Source of the DNA: Streptomyces sp. TRM64462 | GTDB lineage: Bacteria; Actinomycetota; Actinomycetes; Streptomycetales; Streptomycetaceae | NCBI RefSeq assembly: GCF_013362995.1 | Contig: NZ_JABWDV010000466.1 | Coordinates: forward strand, 1 to 34,956 | Length of the DNA stretch: 34,956 nucleotides | Reading direction: 5' to 3' | Shown here: piece by piece, positions 24,905 through 31,938 of the stretch | Layout of the letters: each line of letters starts with the position of its first letter | Numbering within the stretch: the first letter of the stretch is position 1 | The notes under the pieces: model-generated | Told to the model about the DNA's origin: nothing | Databases searched by the model: none | The model's input: the letters and a program-made list of their open reading frames with translations, nothing else | Position numbers and translations under genes: made by a program

Positions 24905-26203
24905 GTGACAGAGACGACGCAGCGCATCGACCCGGGCGGGCGCAGCCCCGAGTTCCACCACGCCGTGGGGATACTGCGGGGCCTGCGCGAGGACCTCTTC
25001 CATGACGCCATGGAGTACCGGCCGCTGCCGCCCATGGCCACGGACGGTCCCGTGACGCGGCGGCTGCCGGGCCGGATACGGCGGTACGCGGCGTGGCTGC
25101 CGCACGCGGTCGTCGCGGGGGCGGCCCTGCTGCTGCTCCTGGGGGTGTACGAGACGGGGCGGGTGCTCCTCGTCGCCGGGCTCGTCCCCGCGGGCGCCAT
25201 GCTGCTCACGCTGGTCAGGCCGGTCGCCGCGTTCTGGGCGTCCCTGCTGGCGGCGCCCGTGTTCGGCTTCTTCACGGGGGAGTGGGACGGCTGGCCGTGG
25301 TCGCCGCCCGCGTTCCTCGCGCACCTCGTCGTGCTGACCGTCGTCGCCGCGCGGACCCGGCCGCGCACGGCTGCGTGGATGTGGGTGATCACGGGCGCGT
25401 ACGGCATGGCCGCCGAGGTGGTCCTCGGCAGCGGGTACGGCAACACGCCCGAGATGCTGTTCACCTCGGCGCTCGCGCTGCTCGGCGTCACCGTGCTGCA
25501 GGTGCGCCGCCAGGCGCGGGAGGAGGTCACCGCGCAGCAGACCGTCACGGCACAGGAGCGGTCGATGCGGACGCTGCTGGAGGAGCGCACCACCATCGCG
25601 CGGGAGCTGCACGACGTGGTGGCCCACCACATGTCGGTGGTCGCCATCCAGGCGGAGGCCGCGCCGTACCGGGTGGAGAACGCGCCACCCGAGCTGGAGC
25701 AGGCCTTCGCGACGATACGGGAGAACGCGGTGGCCGCGCTGACCGAGCTGCGGCGCGTGCTGGGCGTCGTACGGGCGGAGGACTACGAGGCGCCGGACGC
25801 CCCGCAGCCGACGCTCGGGGACCTGGACGGCCTGCTGGCGAACGTCCGGGAGGCGGGCCTGGGCGTGGAGAAGACGGTGACGGGCGCGGTGCGGGAGCTG
25901 CCGCAGGGCGTGGAGCTGTCCGCGTACAGGATCGTCCAGGAGGCGCTGAGCAACGTGCTGCGGCACGCGCCGGGCGCGGGGGCGCGCGTGGAGCTGTCGT
26001 ACGTCCTGGGCGGGCTCGGTCTGCGGGTGGTGAACGGGCCGCCGCGCGGCCTCCTCAAGCCCTCGCCCGGCGCGGGGCACGGCATCACGGGCATGCGGGA
26101 GCGGGTGGCGATGCTGAACGGCGAGCTGACGGCGGAGGCGACGGACGACGGGGGCTACGAGGTCGCCGCGTTCATACCGGTGGCGAAGGAAGAGGCACCG
26201 TGA
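24905..26203 (+). CDS. Sensor histidine kinase (NarL-partner, HisKA_3 type)
   Basis: The product is 432 aa from GTG 24905; TACCGT (24892-24897) lies 7 nt upstream with no ribosome binding site, suggesting a leaderless start. After a ~55-residue cytoplasmic start, four or five transmembrane helices (about 65-200, AVVAGAALLLLLGVYETG; LVLTVVAARTR region) lack a large extracellular loop. The dimerisation/phosphorylation box RTTIARELHDVVAHHMSVVA has His236. The ATPase domain shows YRIVQEALSNVLRHAPGA (N box) and GHGITGMRERVAMLNGEL (G box). It probably senses membrane or envelope state and phosphorylates the adjoining regulator, whose GTG overlaps its stop (GTGA). Confidence 0.92.
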   Translation: MTETTQRIDPGGRSPEFHHAVGILRGLREDLFHDAMEYRPLPPMATDGPVTRRLPGRIRRYAAWLPHAVVAGAALLLLLGVYETGRVLLVAGLVPAGAMLLTLVRPVAAFWASLLAAPVFGFFTGEWDGWPWSPPAFLAHLVVLTVVAARTRPRTAAWMWVITGAYGMAAEVVLGSGYGNTPEMLFTSALALLGVTVLQVRRQAREEVTAQQTVTAQERSMRTLLEERTTIARELHDVVAHHMSVVAIQAEAAPYRVENAPPELEQAFATIRENAVAALTELRRVLGVVRAEDYEAPDAPQPTLGDLDGLLANVREAGLGVEKTVTGAVRELPQGVELSAYRIVQEALSNVLRHAPGAGARVELSYVLGGLGLRVVNGPPRGLLKPSPGAGHGITGMRERVAMLNGELTAEATDDGGYEVAAFIPVAKEEAP

Positions 26204-26859
26204 CGATCAGGGTCCTGGTGGTGGACGACCAGATGATGGTCCGGGAGGGCTTCTCGGTCCTGCTGAACGCGATGCCGGACATGGAGGTGATCGGTGAGGC
26301 GGTGAACGGCCGGGAGGCGGTCCGGCAGGTCGCGGCGCTGCGCCCGGACGTGGTGCTCATGGACATCCGGATGCCGGAGATGAACGGTATCGACGCGACC
26401 CGGGAGATCGTCGCGGCGGACGGCGACGCGAAGGTGCTGGTGCTGACGACCTTCGACCTGGACGAGTACGTGTACCAGGCGCTGCGCGCGGGTGCGTCCG
26501 GGTTCCTGCTGAAGGACGCGTCGGCGCGGCAGCTCGCGGACGGGGTGCGGGTCGTGGCGGCCGGCGAGGCGCTGCTGGCGCCGACGGTGACGCGGCGGCT
26601 GATCACCGAGTTCGCGAAGCGCGCGGAGTCGCCGCGCCCCGCGGCCCTGTCGCAGGTCGGCGACCTGACGGAACGCGAGACGGAGGTGCTGGTGCTGATC
26701 GCCCAGGGCCTGTCGAACGCGGAGATCGCCGCGCACCTGGTGGTGGCCGAGTCGACGATCAAGACCCATGTGAGCCGCATCCTCGTGAAACTGGGCCTGC
26801 GCGACCGCACCCAGGCGGCCGTGTTCGCGTACGAGGCGCGACTGGTGACCCCGGGCTGA
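26200..26859 (+). CDS. NarL/FixJ-family response regulator
   Basis: The product is 219 aa from GTG 26200, overlapping the kinase stop by 4 bp. The receiver domain has the acidic pair VLVVDDQ near the start, phospho-acceptor Asp55 in VVLMDIRMPEMNG, VLVLTTFDLDEYVYQAL and the conserved Lys in GFLLKDAS. A LuxR-type DNA-binding helix-turn-helix follows (LTERETEVLVLIAQGLSNAE, HLVVAESTIKTHVSRILVKL). It is the cognate partner of the upstream kinase. Candidate targets are its own promoter region and the P450 gene 21 bp downstream; this is inferred from position only. Confidence 0.95.
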   Translation: MTIRVLVVDDQMMVREGFSVLLNAMPDMEVIGEAVNGREAVRQVAALRPDVVLMDIRMPEMNGIDATREIVAADGDAKVLVLTTFDLDEYVYQALRAGASGFLLKDASARQLADGVRVVAAGEALLAPTVTRRLITEFAKRAESPRPAALSQVGDLTERETEVLVLIAQGLSNAEIAAHLVVAESTIKTHVSRILVKLGLRDRTQAAVFAYEARLVTPG

Positions 26860-26874
26860 CCGGTGGGGTAGCGT
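26845..26874 (+). promoter_or_regulatory. Promoter for leaderless P450 gene
   Basis: GTGACC (26845-26850) and TAGCGT (26869-26874) are separated by 18 bp, and the -10 is 6 nt before ATG 26881. The -35 lies within the response-regulator coding end. This resembles a vegetative sigma promoter with the transcript starting at the ATG. Confidence 0.55.
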
Positions 26875-26880
26875 CCGCGC

Positions 26881-28083
26881 ATGGTGGAGTTCGATCCGTG
26901 GTCGCCGGAGTTCGTGGCCGATCCGTACCCCGCGTACGCGGAGCTGAGGGACCGGGGCCGGGTGCACTGGTTCGAGGCGAGCGGACAGTTCCTGGTGCCG
27001 CGCTACGCCGACGTGGCCGCGCTGCTGCGGGACCGGCGGCTGGGGCGGACGTATCTGCACCGGTTCACGCACGAGGAGTTCGGGCGCACCCCGCCACCGC
27101 CCGAGCACGAGCCGTTCCATGTGCTGAACGGGAACGGGCTGCTGGACCTGGAGGCACCGGACCACACGCGGATCCGGCGCCTGGTGTCGAAGGCGTTCAC
27201 GCCCCGTACCGTCGAGCGGCTGAAGCCCGTCGTGGAGCGGCTGGCGGCCGAGCTGGTGGACGGGCTCGTCGCGGACGGGGGCGGCGATCTGCTCGCGCGG
27301 GTCGCGGAGCCGCTGCCCGTCGCGGTCATCGCGGAGATGCTGGGCGTTCCGCCGGCCGACCGGCATCTGCTGCGGCCCTGGTCCGCCGCCATCTGCGGGA
27401 TGTTCGAGCTGAACCCGGACGACGAGACCGCGCGGCGGGCCGTCACCGCGTCCGTGGAGTTCTCCGCGTATCTGAAGGAGCTGATCGCGGCGCGGCGCGC
27501 GGAGCCCGGGGACGATCTCATCTCCGCGCTCATCGCCGCCCATGACGAGGACGAGAGGCTCAGCGAGCAGGAGATGGTCTCCACCTGTGTGCTGCTGCTG
27601 AACGCCGGGCACGAGGCGACCGTCAACACGACGGTCAACGGCTGGTGGACCCTCTTCCGGCACCCGGAGCAGCTCGCCGCGCTACGGCGCGGGGACGTGG
27701 CGCTGTCCACAGCCGTGGAGGAGCTGCTGCGGTTCGACACGCCGCTCCAGATGTTCGAGCGCTGGGTGCTGGACGACATCGAGATCGGGGACGTGACCGT
27801 GCCCAGGGGGTCGGAGGTGGCCCTGCTGTTCGGGTCCGCCCACCGGGACCCGGAGCGGTTCCCCGACGCCGAACGGCTGGACCTCGGCCGCGCCGACAAC
27901 CCGCACATCGCGTTCGGCGCCGGAATCCACTACTGCCTGGGCGCGCCGCTGGCCCGCCTGGAGCTCACCGCGTCGTTCGGTGAGCTCCTGCGGCGGGCTC
28001 CGGGGATGCGCCCGGCCGCCGAGCCGGAGTGGCAGCCGGGCTATGTGATCCGGGGACTGAAGGAGCTGCTGGTCACCGTCTGA
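26881..28083 (+). CDS. Cytochrome P450
   Basis: The product is 400 aa, of typical soluble bacterial length. The heme-binding loop FGAGIHYCLGAPLARLE has axial Cys352. The I-helix carries AGHEAT at 242-247, the ExxR motif is E281LLR, and LDLEAPDHTRIRRLVSKAFT matches the C-helix region. It is a class I monooxygenase needing a ferredoxin and reductase, neither encoded here. Substrate is unknown; the motifs fit the CYP105/107-like bacterial group only in general. The stop codon is the first triplet of a six-copy 17-bp tandem repeat that reaches the convergent permease gene. No secondary-metabolite genes adjoin it. Confidence 0.94.
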   Translation: MVEFDPWSPEFVADPYPAYAELRDRGRVHWFEASGQFLVPRYADVAALLRDRRLGRTYLHRFTHEEFGRTPPPPEHEPFHVLNGNGLLDLEAPDHTRIRRLVSKAFTPRTVERLKPVVERLAAELVDGLVADGGGDLLARVAEPLPVAVIAEMLGVPPADRHLLRPWSAAICGMFELNPDDETARRAVTASVEFSAYLKELIAARRAEPGDDLISALIAAHDEDERLSEQEMVSTCVLLLNAGHEATVNTTVNGWWTLFRHPEQLAALRRGDVALSTAVEELLRFDTPLQMFERWVLDDIEIGDVTVPRGSEVALLFGSAHRDPERFPDAERLDLGRADNPHIAFGAGIHYCLGAPLARLELTASFGELLRRAPGMRPAAEPEWQPGYVIRGLKELLVTV

Positions 28084-28182
28084 GCGTCACGAGGTTCTGA
28101 GCGTCACGAGGTTCTGAGTGTCACGACGGTCTGAGCCTCACGACGGTCTGAGCCTCACGGCGTCCTGAGCGTCACGACGTGA
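28081..28182. repeat. Six-copy 17-bp tandem array spanning both convergent stop codons
   Basis: Units start at 28081, 28098, 28115, 28132, 28149 and 28166. Copies 1 and 2 are identical (TGAGCGTCACGAGGTTC); the others differ at up to a few positions. Each unit begins TGA and carries TCA 5-7 bases later, so it offers a stop on both strands. Unit 1 supplies the P450 stop (28081-28083) and unit 6 supplies the permease stop (28172-28174, minus strand). Confidence 0.93.
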
Positions 28183-29815
28183 TGATGTCGCGGCGGCGCA
28201 GGCCCGCCAGGCCCGCCGCGACCAGGGCGACGGCCAGTGCCAGCAGCACCAGCACCGGCGGCCAGGCCATGTCCGTGCCCGGCAGCTTCGGCAGGTGACC
28301 GAACGGCGACAGGTTGAGGATCGTCTGCGGCAGGTTCAGCGCGGGCCCGATCCACCCGATGGCGAGCGAGAGACCCGCCACGCCCCACGCGGCGACCGCC
28401 GCTCTCGGGAACGCCCCGTGCAGCAGTACCGCCAGCCCGCCCAGCAGCCACACCGCCGGCACCTGCACGGCGGCCGCGCCCAGGACAGCACCCAGGTCCT
28501 TCCCGTACGACGCGTACATACCGAACCCGGCCGCCGCCATGAGCAGCACCGAACCGGCGAACGCGATCACCAGGTGCCCGGCCGCCCAGCGCAGCCGCCC
28601 GACCGCGTTGGCCAGCACCGGCTCGGCGCGCTGCGACGTCTCCTCGCTGTGCAGCCGCAGCACCGAGCCCACCGCGTACAGCGAGGCGACCATCCCGAAC
28701 ATGCCGAGCAGCGCCGCGAGGAACGCGTCCGTCAGGACCTGCGCGCCGCCCAGGCGCTCGAAGATCTCGCGGGCCTGCTCGTTGTCCCCGACCAGGTCGG
28801 CCGCGCCCTCGACCATGCCGCCGAACATCACCCCGGCGATCAGGAACCCCGCCGTCCAGCCGAGCAGCCCGCCGCGCTGGAGCCGCCACGCCAGGCCGCC
28901 GGCCGTGGCGAGCCGTCCCTCGGCGGGCCCCGGCCGGGCCGGCAGGAAGCTCATGCCGACGTCGCGCCGCCCCGTCAGCTCGTACGCCGCGAGGCCCTGC
29001 ACCAGGACGGCGGCCCCGAGCAGGAGCAGCACCCACCAGCGGTCGCCGGCGAAGGCCCGTACGTTCTCCGCCCAGCCGACCGGGGACAGCCACGTCAGGA
29101 CGGACGAGCCTCCCCCTAGGTCTCCGACCTGGGGGGGACCCCCAGCCGTGCCCGCGTCGCCCGCCGCGCGCAGGATGAACGCCAGGCCCAGCACCCCGGA
29201 CGTCAGGCCCTTCGCGAGCCGGGCGCTCTCCGTGAGCTGGGCGACGATCGCCGCCATCGTGGCGAACACCATGCCGGTCAGCCCGACCGCCAGGCCCAGC
29301 GCGAGCGCGCTGCCCGCGCCCCGGCCCGCCAGACCGGCCGTGATGATCAGCACGAGGGCGGTGTTCGCGACGAGCGCCGCGAGCAGCGCGGCGGTCAGCG
29401 GCGCCCTGCGGCCCACCATCGCCGACGACAGCAGCTCCTGGCGGCCGGTCTCCTCCTCCTCGCGGGTGTGCCGCACGACGATGATCAGGCTCATGATCGC
29501 GGCGAGTACGGCGGCGAAGACCCCGAACCGCCAGGCGACCAGCGCCCCCGTCGAGTCACCGAACACCGGCCCGTACAGGGACCGCAGCGAGCTGTTCGCG
29601 GACATCGACGCGGCGACCTGCGCGCGCTTGGCGGGCGTGTCGTACAGGGCCTCGATGGAGCCGCCGCCGCTGACGACCATCGTGCCGAGGACCAGGACCC
29701 AGACGGGCAGCATGACCCGGTCGCGGCGCAGCGCGAGCCGCAGCAGCGCGCCCGTGCCGGCCAGGTGACGGGCGCCGCCGGTGCGCCGGGCCGCCGCGGC
29801 CGCGACGGCGGTCAT
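28172..29815 (-). CDS. ABC exporter permease, large 12-helix type
   Basis: The product is 547 aa. ATG 29815 overlaps the stop of the ATPase gene (ATGA). Two halves of about six transmembrane helices each ([73 protein letters not shown]) resemble the fused permeases of polyketide/antibiotic ABC exporters of the tetronasin-resistance kind. Large loops carry [19 protein letters not shown] and [18 protein letters not shown] segments, each a conserved half-site of that family. Residues about 225-236 ([12 protein letters not shown]) are encoded by an inserted repeat unit. It pairs with the ATPase at 29812-30708. Confidence 0.88.
   Translation of the reverse strand: MTAVAAAAARRTGGARHLAGTGALLRLALRRDRVMLPVWVLVLGTMVVSGGGSIEALYDTPAKRAQVAASMSANSSLRSLYGPVFGDSTGALVAWRFGVFAAVLAAIMSLIIVVRHTREEEETGRQELLSSAMVGRRAPLTAALLAALVANTALVLIITAGLAGRGAGSALALGLAVGLTGMVFATMAAIVAQLTESARLAKGLTSGVLGLAFILRAAGDAGTAGGPPQVGDLGGGSSVLTWLSPVGWAENVRAFAGDRWWVLLLLGAAVLVQGLAAYELTGRRDVGMSFLPARPGPAEGRLATAGGLAWRLQRGGLLGWTAGFLIAGVMFGGMVEGAADLVGDNEQAREIFERLGGAQVLTDAFLAALLGMFGMVASLYAVGSVLRLHSEETSQRAEPVLANAVGRLRWAAGHLVIAFAGSVLLMAAAGFGMYASYGKDLGAVLGAAAVQVPAVWLLGGLAVLLHGAFPRAAVAAWGVAGLSLAIGWIGPALNLPQTILNLSPFGHLPKLPGTDMAWPPVLVLLALAVALVAAGLAGLRRRDIITS
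29109..29143 (-). repeat. Dispersed palindromic repeat unit inserted in the permease CDS
   Basis: Read on the minus strand, the 35-bp unit begins GGGGGTCCCCCC, continues GGTCGGAGACC and ends AGGGGGAGG. It aligns with the intergenic unit at 20349-20381 (GGGGGTACCCCC, TCGGAGAGC, TTGGGGGAG). It stays in frame and encodes a Gly/Pro loop between two transmembrane segments. Confidence 0.75.
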
Positions 29816-30708
29816 CGGGCCACCGCCTCGTCCTCGTAGTGGCGCAGGAACAGCTCCTCCAGGGTGGGCGGCGCACTGGTCAGCGACCGCACCCCGGACT
29901 CGGTGAGCGACCGCAGCACCGCGTCCAGCCGGTCCGTGTCGACCTGGAGCCTCACGCGGTGGCCGTCGACCCGGACGTCGTGGACGCCCGGCAGGTGCGT
30001 GAGCCCGTTCGGCGGGGCCGCCAGCTCGGCCTCCACGCTCGTACGGGTCAGATGGCGCAGCTCCGCGAGCGACCCGGACTCGACGGTGACGCCCTTGCGG
30101 ATGATGCTCACCCGGTCGCAGAGGCTCTCCACCTCGCTCAGGATGTGCGACGACAGCAGCACGGTCCGGCCCCGCGCCTGCTCCTCCTTCACGCACGCCT
30201 TGAAGACGCCCTCCATCAGCGGGTCGAGGCCGCTCGTCGGCTCGTCGAGGATCAGCACGTCGACGTCGGAGGCGAGGGCGGCGACGAGCGCGACCTTCTG
30301 CCGGTTGCCCTTGGAGTACGTACGGCCCTTCTTCGTCGGGTCCAGCTCGAACCGCTCGATCAGCTCGGCGCGCCGCGCCTTGTCCAGGCCCCCGCGCAGC
30401 CTCCCGTACAGGTCGATGACCTCCCCGCCGGACAGATTGCGCCACAGCGTGACGTCGCCGGGGACGTACGCCACGCGCCGGTGCAGCTCGACGGCGTCGC
30501 GCCACGGATCGCGGCCGAGGAGCCGCGCGGCGCCGGCGTCCGCGCGCAGCAGCCCGAGGAGGACCCGGATGGTGGTGGACTTCCCGGAGCCGTTGGGCCC
30601 GAGGAAGCCGTGGACCTCGCCGGTCGCGACGGTCAGGTCGAGGCCGGCCAGCGCGTGCGTGCGCCCGAAGGACTTGTGCAGTCCGGCGACGGTGATGGCG
30701 TTCGTCAT
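29812..30708 (-). CDS. ABC exporter ATP-binding protein
   Basis: The product is 298 aa from ATG 30708. Walker [10 protein letters not shown] spans 37-45, the Q-loop region is [11 protein letters not shown], and Walker [14 protein letters not shown] has the DE pair at 156-157 and D-loop. The switch His is in [16 protein letters not shown]. The signature is SKGNRQ (133-138) rather than LSGGQ, as in drug/polyketide exporter ATPases. The C-terminal ~80 residues form the accessory domain of this subfamily. It energises the coupled permease gene. The promoter region is shared with the divergent GbsR-like gene across the palindrome at 30729-30744. Confidence 0.93.
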   Translation of the reverse strand: MTNAITVAGLHKSFGRTHALAGLDLTVATGEVHGFLGPNGSGKSTTIRVLLGLLRADAGAARLLGRDPWRDAVELHRRVAYVPGDVTLWRNLSGGEVIDLYGRLRGGLDKARRAELIERFELDPTKKGRTYSKGNRQKVALVAALASDVDVLILDEPTSGLDPLMEGVFKACVKEEQARGRTVLLSSHILSEVESLCDRVSIIRKGVTVESGSLAELRHLTRTSVEAELAAPPNGLTHLPGVHDVRVDGHRVRLQVDTDRLDAVLRSLTESGVRSLTSAPPTLEELFLRHYEDEAVAR

Positions 30709-30728
30709 GCTTCGACGCTACGGCTTGT

Positions 30729-30744
30729 TTCACAAATTTGTGAA
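30729..30744. promoter_or_regulatory. Perfect 16-bp palindrome between exporter and regulator genes
   Basis: TTCACAAATTTGTGAA, strikingly AT-rich for this genome, lies 21 bp upstream of the ATPase start and 27 bp upstream of the regulator start. It is the natural operator for the divergent GbsR/MarR-like protein. On the plus strand it precedes TATAAA (30757-30762). Confidence 0.8.
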
Positions 30745-30756
30745 GTTAAGGAAGCG

Positions 30757-30762
30757 TATAAA
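30757..30762 (+). promoter_or_regulatory. -10 box of the GbsR-like gene
   Basis: TATAAA is 8 nt before ATG 30771. It supports a leaderless transcript starting at or near that codon and helps choose this start over ATG 30801. Confidence 0.6.
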
Positions 30763-30770
30763 ATCTCCTG

Positions 30771-31346
30771 ATGCGGCTGACGACGGGAGACGATGGGCCC
30801 ATGGGGCAGGAAGACCAGGTCATACGGGTCGGGGACGAGCGGGAGCGCGACGAGGAGGCGGTGAGCCGCTTCGTCGAGCGCTTCGCGGGAGAGCTGACAC
30901 AGGCGGGGATGCAGCGCATGGCGTCCAGGGTGTTCGCCGCGCTGCTGGTGTCCGAGGGGGCCGCCATGACCTCGGCCGAGCTCGCCGAACAGCTCCGCAT
31001 CAGCCCGGCGGCCGTGTCGGGCGCGGTACGCTACCTGGCCCAGGTGAACCTGATCGGCCGCGAACGCGACCCCGGCTCACGCCGCGAGCGGTACGTGCTG
31101 CACGAGGGCATGTGGTACGAGGTCTTCACACGCCGCGACCAGATCCTGACCCGCTGGGAGCAGACCCTCCGCGAGGGCGCGGAGGCCCTGGGCCCGGACA
31201 CGCCGGCGGGGGCGCGGATGTCGGAGACGGCGGAGTTCTTCGCGTTCCTCCACACGGAAATGCTCCAGATCATGTCCCGCTGGCGCGACCGCGAGCGGGA
31301 CCGCGAGCGGGACCGCGAGCGGGACCGCAAGGGCGGCTCGGTGTGA
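30771..31346 (+). CDS. GbsR/MarR-like transcriptional regulator
   Basis: The product is 191 aa from ATG 30771 (leaderless); ATG 30801, with GGGAGA about 10 nt upstream, gives 181 aa. After DERERDEEAVSRFVERFAGE, the winged helix runs GMQRMASRVFAALLVSEGAA, TSAELAEQLRISPAAVSGAV and RYLAQVNLIGRERDPGSRRE, then a helical effector/dimer part (HEGMWYEVFTRRDQILTRWE). This layout is typical of actinobacterial GbsR-family regulators divergent from multidrug ABC exporters. The C-terminus (WRDRERDRERDRERDRK) comes from a 12-bp tandem repeat. It is expected to repress the exporter via the 30729-30744 palindrome; the inducer is unknown. Confidence 0.88.
   Translation: MRLTTGDDGPMGQEDQVIRVGDERERDEEAVSRFVERFAGELTQAGMQRMASRVFAALLVSEGAAMTSAELAEQLRISPAAVSGAVRYLAQVNLIGRERDPGSRRERYVLHEGMWYEVFTRRDQILTRWEQTLREGAEALGPDTPAGARMSETAEFFAFLHTEMLQIMSRWRDRERDRERDRERDRKGGSV
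31287..31322 (+). repeat. Three tandem 12-bp repeats at the 3' end of the GbsR-like gene
   Basis: GACCGCGAGCGG is repeated exactly three times (31287, 31299, 31311) and followed by a decayed fourth copy. It encodes a charged (D-R-E-R) tail. Confidence 0.9.
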
Positions 31347-31349
31347 CAG

Positions 31350-31378
31350 GGCGGGCGCCCCGGGGTGGGGCGCCCGCC
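31350..31378. terminator. Bidirectional terminator between convergent genes
   Basis: GGCGGGCGCCCC (31350-31361) pairs perfectly with GGGGCGCCCGCC (31367-31378), a 12-bp stem with a 5-nt loop. It lies 4 bp after one stop and 9 bp before the other. Confidence 0.82.
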
Positions 31379-31386
31379 GCCAGGGG

Positions 31387-31938
31387 TCACTTCGTGCAGC
31401 CGAGTTCCTTCTTCATCTCCGCTACGAAGCCGAGAGCGAAGGCCTCGATGTCTTTGCGGCGCTCGGCGAGGTCATCGCCGGCCTTGGCCGCGAAGGACAT
31501 GTCCGCAATGAGATAGTTCGCCTGCGGGGTGGCGCACCTGGTGGTGACCATGGCGTTGCGATCTCCCACGGCGGCCAGGCCGCCGAACGGCACGTCCTTC
31601 ACCTTCTCCCGGTTCTCGAACCTGTGGCTCCACAGATCGTCCATCGGGTCGACGAGCTCATCCTCCTTGTAGAGGTGGATACCGACCACTCGCGAGCCGT
31701 CCACCCCGATGACGCAGTACCTCGGGTACTCCACCTTGGGATCGCCCAGGGAATCGCCCCTGACCTTGAACTCCTCGCCGTCCACGAGGAACGGGTCGAG
31801 CGCCTTCTTGTCGAGGGGCACCCCGCACGCCTGCTGCGGAACCGTGTACTCGCGCCCGCCGCCGCACGCGGCGAGGGACAGGGCGAGGCAGCAGGTGAGG
31901 GCCACCGGGCCGACGGTGCGGCGCAGCGCGTTCGTCAT
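31387..31938 (-). CDS. Lipoprotein of the WXG-like operon
   Basis: The product is 183 aa. ATG 31938 overlaps the stop of the 699-aa gene (ATGA). The signal peptide ends in lipobox LAAC with Cys25. The mature part has YTVPQQACGVPLDKKALDPF, DPKVEYPRYCVIGVDGSRVV, HLYKEDELVDPMDDLW, GGLAAVGDRNAMVTTRCATP and a C-terminal helix FVAEMKKELGC. Four or more cysteines may form disulfides. The pattern resembles small Streptomyces lipoproteins of the DUF3558 kind, but I cannot assign the family. Coupling to the WXG-like genes suggests that it acts at the membrane with the exported product. Confidence 0.78.
   Translation of the reverse strand: MTNALRRTVGPVALTCCLALSLAACGGGREYTVPQQACGVPLDKKALDPFLVDGEEFKVRGDSLGDPKVEYPRYCVIGVDGSRVVGIHLYKEDELVDPMDDLWSHRFENREKVKDVPFGGLAAVGDRNAMVTTRCATPQANYLIADMSFAAKAGDDLAERRKDIEAFALGFVAEMKKELGCTK

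Noticed and set aside
28081..28182. CRISPR-like array
   Set aside because: The units are directly adjacent with no spacers and only 17 bp long; no cas genes are nearby.
29864..31516. 550-codon plus-strand open frame across the ATPase and regulator genes
   Set aside because: It is antisense to the ATPase with Walker motifs and out of frame with the GbsR-like gene.
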